From Halicephalobus mephisto (taxonomy: Eukaryota > Nematoda > Chromadorea > Rhabditida > Panagrolaimidae): a DNA stretch of 64,000 bases. The stretch's first letter is position 1. Each line of letters starts with the position of its first letter. The notes under the pieces were generated by a model, which searched no databases, had not been told where the DNA came from, and saw only the letters and a list, made by a program, of their open reading frames with translations. The position numbers and the translations under genes are program-made. Shown here piece by piece: positions 24,529 to 36,000 of this stretch. Where the stretch lies: positions 620,001-684,000 of the forward strand of contig SWDT01000007.1 in the NCBI GenBank assembly GCA_009193035.1. The letters are read 5' to 3'.

Positions 24529-25219
24529 TTAGTTTTTCTTGCGGATATTAACAGTGAGCGCCTTGTTGGTCCTCTGCGTCGACCTCAGCTCTATCGGTTT
24601 TCTCACGTCTTCTCCCGGCTGACTTTCATCTTCTCCTTTGGCGAACAAGTACGTCTTCTGAGCGTCTATAATCAAATCCGTGATTCCAGCAAGACTAAAA
24701 CTCGGATTGTCGGAATCTTTGTTTTCTTCAATCACCATTATCGACCCATCCGGATCTCGGTATTTCCCAGCATAAAGTTGGCCTCCAATCTGGATCGTCG
24801 GACGTTCAGATTCCGGATGTCTGATTTTTACCAGTTTTTCTTTTACTTTTTCCATGATACCCCCAGAATCCAGGAACCCATTGACTTCTACGACCACTAA
24901 CTGGTCTTCTGTTTCGTCGTCGGTTTTCCAGTCATCTTCGTTGGAAGTTTGTGGTTCAGTTTCGTCAGTTTCCATTTGTTCATGAATTAACACTTCACCT
25001 AAAACGATCTCGGAGATATTCAAAAAGCGAAACTAGCTTACTTTCAAGCTGCTGATCAGGCAGGTTTGAGGCATGTCCTGGAATCACCGGGGCTACCGTA
25101 ACCTGAGGCGGCGGAGCAGACACACTTGCCAGGATGTCTTCAAAGGTGACTGGAGGCTTCAATGGGGGTTTATTGGCGGGTTTACCACTTGCATTAGACT
25201 TGGCTTTTTTCGAAGGCAT
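24529..25219 (-). CDS. GTF3C6: TFIIIC subunit 6 homologue (Pol III general factor)
   Basis: Exon 1 is 25219-25042 and exon 2 is 24998-24529, joined in phase 1 across a 43-base intron, giving 215 residues. The first 75 residues are basic and proline-rich (MPSKKAKSNASGKPANKPP). An acidic stretch then leads into the conserved core: EDQLVVVEVNGFLDSGG, SERPTIQIGGQLYAGKYRD and IMVIEENKD. This order of motifs (E-x-L-V-x-V-E-x-G, then RP-x-x-Q-x-x-x-x-x-AG-x-Y-x-D) is that of the TFIIIC subunit 6 / tau55 N-terminal domain, which helps TFIIIC hold the A box of Pol III promoters (family knowledge). An acceptor TTTTTCAG lies ten bases before the ATG, so the mRNA is probably trans-spliced. The gene converges on the upstream membrane-protein gene. 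Confidence 0.82.
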
Positions 25220-25239
25220 CTCGGTAATTCTGAAAAATA

Positions 25240-26300
25240 AAATCATACATCATACAAATCGCGTCAAAAACGACCAGAACGATAAATCACATTGTAAAAA
25301 ATATAAAACAAAAATAGACAATTTTTATGGACAATTTTTTTCATTAACTTTGAAAAATAAAGGCGTACAGTACATACATGACGTTAGAAAAAATAAAAAC
25401 AATGAAATCAACGTCAGGAGAAATAATACGAACCAATAAAATAAAAAAAACAAACTTTTGCGGAAATTTCTTTTCGATAACTCCAAAAAATAAAACAGTA
25501 AATTACATAGATCACGTTAGGAAAAATAGAAACAGCAAAATCAAATACTGAAAGAAAAACAATATATAAAATAATAAAATAAAACAAATTTAGGAGAAAT
25601 TTTCAGACATTTTTCTAACAACTCTAAAAAATATATAAATACAATATATACATAATGTTGGAAATCATCAGAACAACAAAATCAAAGATAGGGAAAGAAA
25701 AACAATATATAAAATAATAAAATAAAACAAATTTAGGAAAGATTTTCAGGGACATTTTTTCTAACAACTCTAAAAAACATAAAAATACAATATATACATA
25801 ATGTTGGAAATCACCAGAACAACAAAATCAAAGATAGGGAAAGGGAAACTATATATAAAATAATAAAATAAAACAAATTTAGGAGAAATTTTCAGAGACA
25901 TTTTTCTAACAACTCTAAAAAATATATAAATACAATACATATAATACTAGAGATCATTTTAATAGTAAATTCTAGGAAACGGAAAACAATATATGAATAA
26001 AACAAATTTAGGATCAATCTTCAGAAACACTCTTTTAACAACCCTAAAAAATACAAATATACAATATGCATCGCCTTGAAAACAATAAAAACAGTAAAAT
26101 AAACATCAAGGGATGGAAAATAATATATGAAATAATAAAATTAAACAAATTTAAAAAAATTAACAAAGTTAAACAACTTCAAAAAAATATGAATGTTTCG
26201 AGCGCGAGTTGGAAAAACGGTCCTGACTGGAAAATTTGACTCTGTTTTTCTTCGGAAAAATCTGAATTTGTTCAGATTATGTTATTTTTCTGATTTTTTT
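25240..26300. repeat. Array of about 120-base units between GTF3C6 and mrpl-45
   Basis: The stretch 25480-26140 holds about five units with GACATTTTTCTAACAACTCT, ACAATATATACATAATGTTGG and AATAATAAAATAAAACAAAT. The two genes diverge here, so their promoters should lie near 25240-25300 and 26200-26315. Confidence 0.55.
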
Positions 26301-26319
26301 CATTTTTGATTGTTGAAAA

Positions 26320-28092
26320 ATGCTTCATCGTCAACTAGGGCAAATTCAGAACGTGTTTAAAGCGTCATGTCTGGTGTCCCAAGTTCGACAAGTCCACCAC
26401 CACAAGGAACGGCACGACCTAGAACTGTTCCTCGGAATCAAGCGGTCCAACAAAGCCAAAGCTAACCGTAATACTCATCACAATGAAAGGAAATTCAGAA
26501 GAGTAAGTTGGATTTTGGATTTTGATATATGAAAAACTTTATTAAATTTCGATATGTGGAATTTTAGGAACGAGCGAGGAAGACCATGGTCATTGACTTG
26601 CCAGACGACGTCGAACTCAGAGAACAAGAAAAAATGACTCCGAATGAGTTGAGGTTGCACTTTTTGAAGAAAGGCATAAATCCGTTCAAAAACGTCGATC
26701 CACGGCAATGGAACGAACATCAGGCGACATTACAGTCATTTTGTGAGTTTTTTAAATCAATTTTATTACAAAACTCGGAAAATAAGTACCATTACGAAAT
26801 GATTTCTAGAGAAATTTCTGATTTTATATAACTAAAATTATTATAAAACCCGAAAACGAACGTTATGAGGTTATCGCTGAAAGAAATTCAAAGATTTTTA
26901 ATTTTAAATGTTTCGTTCGAAATTTCACTGTCATAAAAGTCAAAAATGAGTATTATTATAAAACTTCTATATTTTTTACGTTGAGTAATTTTAAGTTTTA
27001 TTAGGTCTTAGGAAGTTTTAGAAACTTTTACGAAATTCTGCTGTTGAAAACGAATATTTTTACGTTTTCTAAAAAATAAAGTAGATTACGTGACGTTTTT
27101 AGTCTTAAACAATTTAAACATTATTTTGGGATATACTCACCTTGGGTGTATTTCGAAATTTCCGAATCTAAGTGCTTCAAATCACAATGATCTCTATTCG
27201 TTTTGGAAGCTTAGTAAATATAAAAAAACACATATTTAAGGAGTCTTCACTTCTAAAATGCCCCGTTGATAAAATTGCTCTTTAATTTTAATAGTTTTTG
27301 ATTAATAATTTCCTCAGATGGCGTCATTGATCCTTATATTCCCAACAAGTTCGTCGCCAAGGATTCTGAATTCACTACGGGAGATAATAGAAATCTTTGG
27401 GATAAATCCAAGGATGTTGTCAGTCATCGATGGCACACTTACAACGGAACCAGGAAAATCAGAAAGAAGGAGGGAATGGAGAAATTCGATCCTAAGAAGT
27501 TTGGACCTACTGCTGAGTATATCTATGTCGAAGCCCACAATGCTATGATGAACAGGAACAAGAATGAACTTCATAAATTGGTTACTGAACATGGTTTTGT
27601 GGTTAGTTTTGTTTTTAAAAGTTTGAATTAGTTTTTGTTTTATAGAAAATGTGGCCGGATGTGGAAACAGGATCGGTTTTCTGGGAACTTGTTAGATTCA
27701 ACGAACCTTCGAGAGTTGTGAGTGTTAGATGTGCAGATAATCCTCACAAATCAGGAAATGACATTGCTCAATTGATTGTTAGAATGAATTCTAGACAAAA
27801 ATTAGCAATATATGATAGATTTGGAAAGTTAATCCTTGGATCAGAAACGGAAGAAAAAGATGTTGTTGAATATGTGGTTTTTGAGAATCATGTGGCGGTT
27901 TTTGAAAGTCAATGGAGACTTCATGACAAGATTTATCCAGATGGAATTGCACCAAAACAGGGACCAATCGATGATAAGTTGATTGAAGATATTCCGGATG
28001 ATGAATTAGAACGTCCAACGACAAGTAAACCAATCAAATTAAGGATGGATGAAAGGATTAAGGAAGAATTAAAAGAAAAAAAAGAGGATTAG
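26320..28092 (+). CDS. mrpl-45: Mitochondrial ribosomal protein L45 (mL45)
   Basis: Four exons, 26320-26502, 26568-26742, 27318-27601 and 27646-28092, join with phases 0, 1 and 0, giving 362 residues. The N-terminus (MLHRQLGQIQNVFKASCL..) is basic, lacks acidic residues for about 30 positions, and fits a mitochondrial targeting peptide. The Tim44-like fold of mL45 follows: FGPTAEYIYVEAHNAMM, ELHKLVTEHGF, VFWELVRFNEPSRVVSVRC, RQKLAIYDRFGKLILG and DVVEYVVFENHVAVFESQWR. The motifs LVTEH, R-Q-x-LAIYDRFG and E-YVVFE are strongly conserved between animals. The protein sits at the polypeptide exit of the mitoribosome large subunit, near the inner membrane (family knowledge). The final 45 residues are charged and nematode-specific. 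Confidence 0.93.
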
Positions 28093-28760
28093 GATTGTAG
28101 TGTTTTTTGATAGTTGTTTTTTGGTTAAATATATTTTAAGATTTATAAGATGAGAAATATTGGTTTATTACCAAGGTTTTATTTTTGAGTTTTTGGAAGT
28201 ATGAGAATTTCAGAATTTAAAAATGGTTTTTATACAAATTTTAAAAGATTCTGGGAATTCATGTCGAGACTATTTCGTAATATTTTTGATGATAATATAA
28301 TTTTAAGTGTTTTTAGAAAGTTCTAGACGTCCATGTTTAGATTGTTTTGTAGTTTTTATAATAATATAATTTCAGAATTTCCAAAAAATTCGTGTTAAGA
28401 CTATTTCGTAGTATTTTTAATAATATAGTTTTAGATGTTATTAGAAAGTTCTAGACGTCCATGTTTAGATTGTTTTGTAGTTTTTATAATAATATAATTT
28501 CAGAAGTTTCCAAAAAATTCGTGTTTAGATTGTTTCGTAATATTTTTAATAATATAATTTTAGGTGTTTTTAAATTTCGTTTTGAGATTTTTTGCATTAG
28601 TTTTAGGTATAATGTAGTTTTTAAACTTTTTAGGAAAATTAAAAAATCCGTGTCGAAATTATTTTTAAATATTTGTAATTTTAGAATTTTATAAAATTTA
28701 AAAGAAATTCGTGTCGAAAATAGTGATAATTTGTATTTTTTGTTTTTACAATATTTTATA
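28093..28760. repeat. Short array with TTCGTGTCGAGACTATTTCG core
   Basis: About six units of 80-95 bases carry a variant of ATTCGTGTTTAGATTGTTTCG followed by TTTTTAATAATATAATTTTA. The array fills the gap between mrpl-45 and the next gene. The open frame at 28461-28694 is produced by the repeat. Confidence 0.55.
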
Positions 28761-28763
28761 TAA

Positions 28764-28773
28764 TTTTTTTCAG
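28764..28773 (+). promoter_or_regulatory. Likely spliced-leader acceptor
   Basis: TTTTTTTCAG ends two bases before the start codon of the 103-residue protein. This is too close for a normal 5' UTR and supports trans-splicing and the chosen start. Confidence 0.6.
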
Positions 28774-28774
28774 C

Positions 28775-29086
28775 ATGTCAGAAAATCCTTTGAATTTTGC
28801 TCCTCCTGTCTATCCTCCACCTGGATTCAAACCTCTGAATTGCGTTTATCCCGGTTTATCCGAAAAAGAAAAAAAAGAACCATTGCTGGGACATGATGAA
28901 GAATTTCCAAAAATTCCAGTTGAACCAGCAGTTGCTGTTCCTAAAAGAGAATTGTGGATTCAAAGTGGAGTTGAAACGGAATCTTGTAAGAAATTTACAG
29001 AAGAACTCCGACAAGAATTAATTAGAGCTGGTTTTTTGGAACAAGATCATGATCCAAATAACGCTAAAGATGAAATAGAAACGTAA
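28775..29086 (+). CDS. Small proline-rich protein, function unknown
   Basis: One exon of 103 codons. The start is marked by TTTTTTTCAG ending at 28773, one base before CATGTC, a typical spliced-leader site. The N-terminal third is proline-rich (PPVYPPPGFKPLNCVYPGL), the middle is charged, and the C-terminal 40 residues look helical (CKKFTEELRQELIRAGFLE). There is no signal peptide or membrane segment. It lies 680 bases downstream of mrpl-45 on the same strand, too far for a standard tight operon, though co-transcription is possible. I recognise no family. The PPGFKP motif also occurs in the membrane protein at 23146. Confidence 0.7.
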   Translation: MSENPLNFAPPVYPPPGFKPLNCVYPGLSEKEKKEPLLGHDEEFPKIPVEPAVAVPKRELWIQSGVETESCKKFTEELRQELIRAGFLEQDHDPNNAKDEIET

Positions 29087-29360
29087 TCGGGTAATAAATT
29101 TAATTTTTTAAGTTTTAAAATTTGTGCTGAATTTGAAATTTCTTCCTGAAGGTCACTACAGTACTTTTTGGAAATGTTAAAAGTGATTTTTTGAAGTACT
29201 TCGGAATTTTTATAGAATATTTTAAAATTTTCAAAATTTGTATCGAATTAATTTTTTAAAAAAGATTTATTTTCGGAAAAATTGAAAAATATTTTGTGGT
29301 AATTTCCATTTTTTACAAATATATATGGCACTTTTTACTCGTATTAATGTATTTCTGATG

Positions 29361-30015
29361 ACGGCTGTACGACAGTTGCTTCCTGTGGGCATTTTCGTTT
29401 TTTTGATTCGTGTTGGTTTCGGAATTCTTTTTGAATTAATTTTTTTCTTACTTAACTGAGATGTTAAGTTAACTACCGAAAAATTTATAAAAATGAGAGG
29501 AATGAGATAAAGCTTAAGAAATAGAGGGAATGTCGATGGAGAACACTTTTTGATGGAGAATCATTATCCATGAGAAGCAACTGTCGATGAAGAACCATTA
29601 TCCATGAGAAGCAACTGTCGGTGGAGAACACTTTTTGATGAGGGTAACTGTTAGTGGAGAACACTTCGATGGGGAGCAATTGTCGATGGGGAACGCTTTT
29701 CGGTGGAAAACCATTATCCATGAGAAGTAACTGTCGGTGGAGAACACTTTGATGAGGGTAACTGTTAGTGGAGAACACTTTGATGGGGAGCAATTGTCGA
29801 TGGGGAGCACTTATCGGTGGAAAACCATTATTCATGAGAAACAACTGTCGGTGGAGAATACTTTTTGATGAGGGTAACTGTTAGTGGAGAACACTGATGG
29901 GAAGTAACTGTCGGTAGAGAACACTTTTTGGTGAAGGTAACTGTTAATGGAGAACACTTCGATAGGGAACACTTTTTGGTGAAGGTAACTGTTACTGGGG
30001 AACACTTCGATGGGG
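29361..30015. repeat. Composite element, copy 2, with a GGAGAACACTT minisatellite
   Basis: The left end ACGGCTGTACGACAGTTGC is close to the inverse of the right end of copy 1. The next 150 bases align with copy 1, including ACTTAACTGAGATGTTAAGT and TGAGATAAAGCTTAAGAAAT. From 29535 a minisatellite of GTGGAGAACACTTTTTGATG and CATTATCCATGAGAAGCAAC words runs to about 30010, 30 bases from the fshr-1 stop codon. It may therefore form part of that gene's 3' UTR. Confidence 0.7.
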
Positions 30016-30046
30016 GAGTATCTACTGCATAGTTCTGGTGATTGTG

Positions 30047-33000
30047 TTATACGGTATCTTCTTCGATATCGAAGGAACAGTACTGAGAGAGGACCAGGGT
30101 TGGGGTATCTAGGTGCTGATGATTTTTGTCCTTGTGATGATGGGCCTTCTGAATCACGGATGAGTGGATGTAGAATTTCGGACTCTGGTCCTCTTGGGTC
30201 TCGTTTGAACTGGAGCTGAATCTTTTTGAATTCAAAGATGACCCTAGTCCTGAGTCCTGTCCGATGCTGACGGATGTGCTTGGTCTTGGATCTTTGGAGA
30301 TTACTGTATTCGGAAGTTCGAATTCTGAATCTTGACTTTGTTTTCGATGAAAATTAAAAGCGGATTTAATTTGTTCTATAATATACTGTAAAAAAAATAA
30401 TTCTGAAATTACTATAAATATACTGTACTTACTGTTTTACTTTTGGATGACTTGATGGAATCATCGTTGCTGTTTGTGGAATGTTCGCTGATGACGCTCA
30501 TTTCTGGAGCGGCAGACACCCTCGGTCTGGACCCGGATTTCATCGGATTTTCATTAGCGGTCTGGATGACGTGTTCCTGGAACGAAAGTTGACTGTTTTT
30601 CCGGTCTTCTGAAGTCGTGGATCCTCGAGTAGAAGTGGAACTAGAAGCATTGGATCCCCTGGGGGTCGACCCTAGGGACGTCGTCATCGTGGCTTGCAGA
30701 AAAGACGCATTTCGAACGTCTTCTTCGTTGTTTTTTAGCGTTTCTCGTTCTCCAGGAGAATGAGAGTAGTAAAATTTACTTATCGATCTGGAACCAATAT
30801 TTGAAAATTAAAAATATCCACGAAATGGTCCCGAAACGAATTTTCTAGGATTTAAAAAATTACGAAATAATTTTAAAATAAATTTTTAAAGTTGTAAAAA
30901 AATTTAAAAAATTATGAAATAGTTTAAAAATAATTTTTTTTAATTTACAAAAATCTAAAAAATTACGAATTTTGAAATAAATTTTAAAATTCTTAAAGTT
31001 GTAAAAAAATCTAAAAAATTACGAAATAATTTTAAAATAAATTTCAAAAATTACGAATTTTGAAATAAATTTTTTTTAATTTCAAAAATTACGAACTTTG
31101 AAATAAATTTTTAAAGTTGTAAAAAAATTTGAAAAATTACGAATTTTTAAATAAATTTTTTTTTAATTTTCAAAATTGTAAAAAAATCTAAAAAATTACG
31201 AAATAATTTTAAAATAAATTTCAAAAGTTAAAATAAATTTAAAAAATTATGAAATAGTTTGAAAATAATTTTTTTTAATTTACAAAAATCTAAAAAATTA
31301 CGAATTTTGAAATAAATTTTTAAAGTTGTAAAAAAATTTGAAAAATTACGAATTTTGAAATAAATTTTAAAATTTTTAAAGTTGTAAAAAAATTACGAAA
31401 TAATTTTAAAATAAATTTCTAAAGTTAAAATAAATTTAAAAAATTATGAAATAGTTTAAAAATAATTTTTTTTAATTTACAAAAATCTAAAAAATTACGA
31501 ATTTTGAAATAAATTTTTAAATTTTTAAAGTTGTAAAAAAATTTGAAAAATTACGAAATAATTTTAAAATAAATTTCAAAAATTACGAATTTTGAAATAA
31601 ATTTTTTTTTATCTTCAAAATTGTAAAAAAATTTGAAAAATTACGAATTTTAAAATAAATTTTTAAATTTGTAAAAAAATCTATAAAATTGCAAATTTTG
31701 AAATAAATTTTTAAATTTTTAAAGTTGTAAAAAAATTTGAAAAATTACGAATTTTGAAATAAATTTTTAAATTTGAAAAATTACAAATTTTGAAATAAAT
31801 TTTTTAAATACCCACGATTTTTCTCCACTATGTCGTTTCAAATTCGTGACGGCTTTTTTCTTGGCTTCAGAACCCATCTGAGTCAAAATTACATAAAGAT
31901 AAGGATTGGCACAACTGTTGATCGGATAAAAGAGGATCAAGCAGATTTTCGCGTTCGTCAGGGTTATGAGGGGGACCCCGAGGGTCGCGGTTATTCCGAA
32001 GAACAAAACTGGAACCCAACAGATCATATTCGTCACGATCAAGACGAGGGATCTTCTGAAGATCTGATTGTCCATTTTCCTCGTCGGCATTCCTGGATTC
32101 CGGATCATGCAATTTATGAGGATGTAGTTGAGGATCATTCCAGCGAAGCACAGGAGTGAAACAGAAAGTCCGAAAAAAATGTAAAATCGGTCTTTGGTGG
32201 ACTGGATACTCAAGGGAAGACAGATGGAAGTTCTTTGATAAGACGAAACTCCGAAAACCGGCAGACTCGCCATCGTCACGGCGTAACAGTACCCTACACT
32301 CATCAGCGAACAAGCGTTTTTCGAAGATATCCGTTTTCCGTAAAAAGCGAATTTTGCATTGTAGTAAATTTCGAAAGCTATCATCAACATCGAAATAACG
32401 CTCAATTCGCTCGCGAAAACGGATATGAATCCGGCTACAGTACACCCCCAACCTGTCTGCCACTCGACCGCGAAGTTGTAGTACTCGTTCGCGGTCCTGG
32501 CGTCTTGGATGGCCAATATCCCGAGGTATATCCCTGTCAGGAAATCCGCAATAGATAAATTAACCATGAAAAAATAATGTAATCTTGATCGTCGATGCCA
32601 TATGGTAATAATCACTATCCAAACAAGAATGTTCCCGATTATGGCCATGACCCATATAACCCAGATCAGGTACCTCAGCCACGGGTACCCGACTATGTCC
32701 TCACAAGGGTTCAGGGCGTCCGGCATCGGGGTACAACTAATATTTAAATAAAATTCTTCTACGGCTTTTTCGATGCATTTTTTGAATTTTTTTTCGTCGA
32801 ATTTTTCAACAACAATTGTGGCCCCGATTTCTTGCTCAGAAAAAGCTGAAATTTTTAGGATCAAACAGTCACCACAAAGCACGGGAATTATTACCCCAGA
32901 TAACGAGTAATAAACAGGTCATTAAAGGAACTAAATTTACCCCATATCATTTTGATGAGCAATTCTGAAAATGGAAATTTTCCGTTTGAGACCTGTTTGG

Positions 33001-36000
33001 TAATTTTAGATTTTTAAACATAAAAATATTAATAAAAATGCATAATTTTATATTAATTTTTATATTTTTGTAATCCTCAGAGATTCCTCTACAAAATGAT
33101 AGACTTTTTCATATATGAAAAACTATCGGGAAAGATGAATTTCTACTGATATTGAACATTATGTTAAACATAAAAATATTAATAAAAATCCATAATGTTA
33201 TATTAATTTTCATATTTTTGTAATCCTCAGAGATTCCTCTACAAAATAATAGACTTTTTCATATATGAAAAGTTATTTAAAAACATCTATTTTTAACGAA
33301 TTTAAATGTAATGTAAGATATTAAAATCTCGATCAAAATTCTATCTTTTTCGTTGATTTTTATATTTTTGTAATCTCTGGAACTTCCTTTATAAAATAAT
33401 AAACATTTTCATATATGAAAAACCATAAAAAAACATCTATTTTTAATGAATTTAAATGTAATGTAAGATATTAAAATCTCGATCAAAATTCGATCTTTTT
33501 CGTTGTTTTTTGTATTTTTGTAATCTCTGGAACTTTCTCTACAAGTTAGTATACTTTTTCATATATGAAAAACAGAAAAAATTTTGAATAAATGAAAAAA
33601 TAAAATTTTTCAAAAAACTCTCGAACGGAAAATTCCACCCTTTTACAACCTGTTGAAATGGTCCGATGTTGACTCTAGTGTTATCTGCTCTGCGTTTTGG
33701 ACTTTGAAATGAAAAAAGAAAACTGACCTTTGATGTCGCCGAAAAATTCGAATTCTCCAGAATCCTCCGTGGAGTTCTTGAAATGATTTCCGAAAAAATC
33801 CATCCATGAAGAAACAGAATCCGAAACCGATCTTTTTCGTTTTGAAAAAAAAGAAAAATTTGGATTCAAAGATGGATAATTTTTTCTTTTGCAAGATCTT
33901 TGTTGAATTTCTTCGTAGTGACTACTGTATTGAGTTCCTTGACCTTTTTCGTATTCTCGATTTGCATATTTGAAAAAACAACAATGATAAGGATAAGTGA
34001 ATTCGGCTTTGTTGAGGTTGTTGAAGGCCAGGACCGGAGGCAATTTTTTCAAATTTGGAACATCTTTGAGGATTATGTGTTTCAGGTCCTTCAGACCGAT
34101 CACGGGCAACTCGTCAATTAAGGTCCTACTCAGGTCCAACGTCTGCAGGAGCGAAATGTCCGCGAACGCCAAAGGACTCAATGACGTCAGTTCTCTGTTG
34201 TCGTTGAGCAGCAAAAAAACAAATTTCGATCCGACGAAAGCTTTATCCCCGACGTAGCTGATCTCATTGCCGTTCAGCCGGAGGGTCTTCGCCTGAAGCG
34301 ACGAGAACTGACCAGGTCCGACGTAAGAGATATGGTTCTCTGAGAAGTCTATCAAGTCCATAGTCAAAAAGTGATTCATCGACATTCTCAGTTGAGGAAG
34401 CCTCGAGAGCGAAGTTGACGAAATCGTCCTGAAACCCGAAGATGAAAAAAATAAAATTTTATTAATTTTTAAAAACAAAAATTTTTGTTAATTTTTAAAA
34501 ATAAAAACTTTATAAATTTTTAAAAATAAAAAACTTTTTTTGTTAATTTTTAAAAATTAAAATTATTTTATGAATTTTTAAAAATAAAAATTTTTTTTGT
34601 TAATTTTTAAAAATTAAAATTTTTTTTGTTAATTTTTAAAAACAAAAATTTTGTTAATTTTTAAAAATTAAAATTACTTTATGAATTTTTAAAAACAAAA
34701 AATTTTTTTTAATTTTTAAAAATTAAAAAATTCCAGAATTTTATGAAATTTTTGAAGACTTCAGAATCTTCTAAAAATTCTAGAAGATGTTAGAAATTAT
34801 AATTTCAAAAATTTTAGAAGATTCTAAAAATTCTAGAAAATGTTAGAAATTATAATTTCAAAAATTTTTAAAAATCAAAAAATTCCAGAATTTTATGAAA
34901 TTTTTGAAGAATTCAGAATTTTCTAAAAATTCTGGAAGATGTTAGAAGATCTTAGAAATTCCTGTAAGATTCTAGAAATTTCGAAATTTTCTGCAAGATT
35001 CTAGAATTTCATTTTAAAAAATAAATGAAATTACAATGATTGAAGTTTGTGATTTTTGTCGATAAGAGTACCGTTGATTCCATCGAGTTTCGGACAGTTG
35101 GTTATTGATCTGAAAAAAGTACAAATTTGGTCTTTCAATGAAGCCAGTGTTGTATTTTATCAAAGTCAACAGTCAGAATTAGAAATCAAAATTTGAACTT
35201 TTTCTTGGTAAGACATGATTTTTGAAATTTGACTTTTTCGTGCTGAGATATGGTTTTTGAAAATAAAAATTTTTCGTGCTGAGACATGATTTTTGAGATT
35301 TGGCTTTTTCGTGTTGAGATACGAGTTTCAAAAATTTGACTTTTTCGTGGTAAGACATGATTTTCGAAATTAAAATTTTTCGTGTTGAGATACGAGTTTC
35401 GAAAATTTGAATGTTTTCGTGGTAAGACATAATTTTTGAGATTTGACTTTTTCGTGCTGAGAAATAACTTTCGAAATTAAAATTTTTCGTGCTGAAACAT
35501 GATTTTTGAAATTTGAACTTTTTCTCGGTAAGACATGATTTTTGAAATTTGAACTTTTTCGTGTTGAAACGCAACTTACTAGTCAAATTGTAATTTAAAA
35601 GCCCAAACTATCAAGTTCTATCAATTTAAAATAATTTTTTCAAAACAGTAATATCCGTAAATGTTGTCTTAACATAAAAAGTTAAATTTTGATTTTGAAC
35701 TTTGATCTCAAATTTTGATGATCAATTTTGAAGATCAACTTTGAATTCAAATTTTGATTTCGAACTTTGATGATCAACTTCGACTTCAAACTTCGACCTC
35801 AAAATTTGATGATAAACTTTAGTTTTAAATTTTAACAATCAACTTTGATTTCGAAGTTTGACAACCAACTTCGACTTCAAAATTTGATGTTGAACTTTGA
35901 CAACCAACTTTGGTCTTAAATTTTAAATCAAGTTCGATCTCAAAATTTGATTTCGAACTTCAACCTCTGACTTTGAACTTTGATAAAATAAAACTTTGAC

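Noticed and set aside
29485..29844. Minus-strand frames of 70-119 codons
   Set aside because: Products of the second minisatellite (repeating FSTNSYPHQ-like peptides), not a gene.
31830..32558. Plus-strand and alternate minus frames of 80-198 codons across the receptor exon
   Set aside because: Shadows of the seven-helix exon of fshr-1.
35179..35586. 135-codon minus-strand frame
   Set aside because: Minisatellite translation inside an fshr-1 intron; no splice fit.
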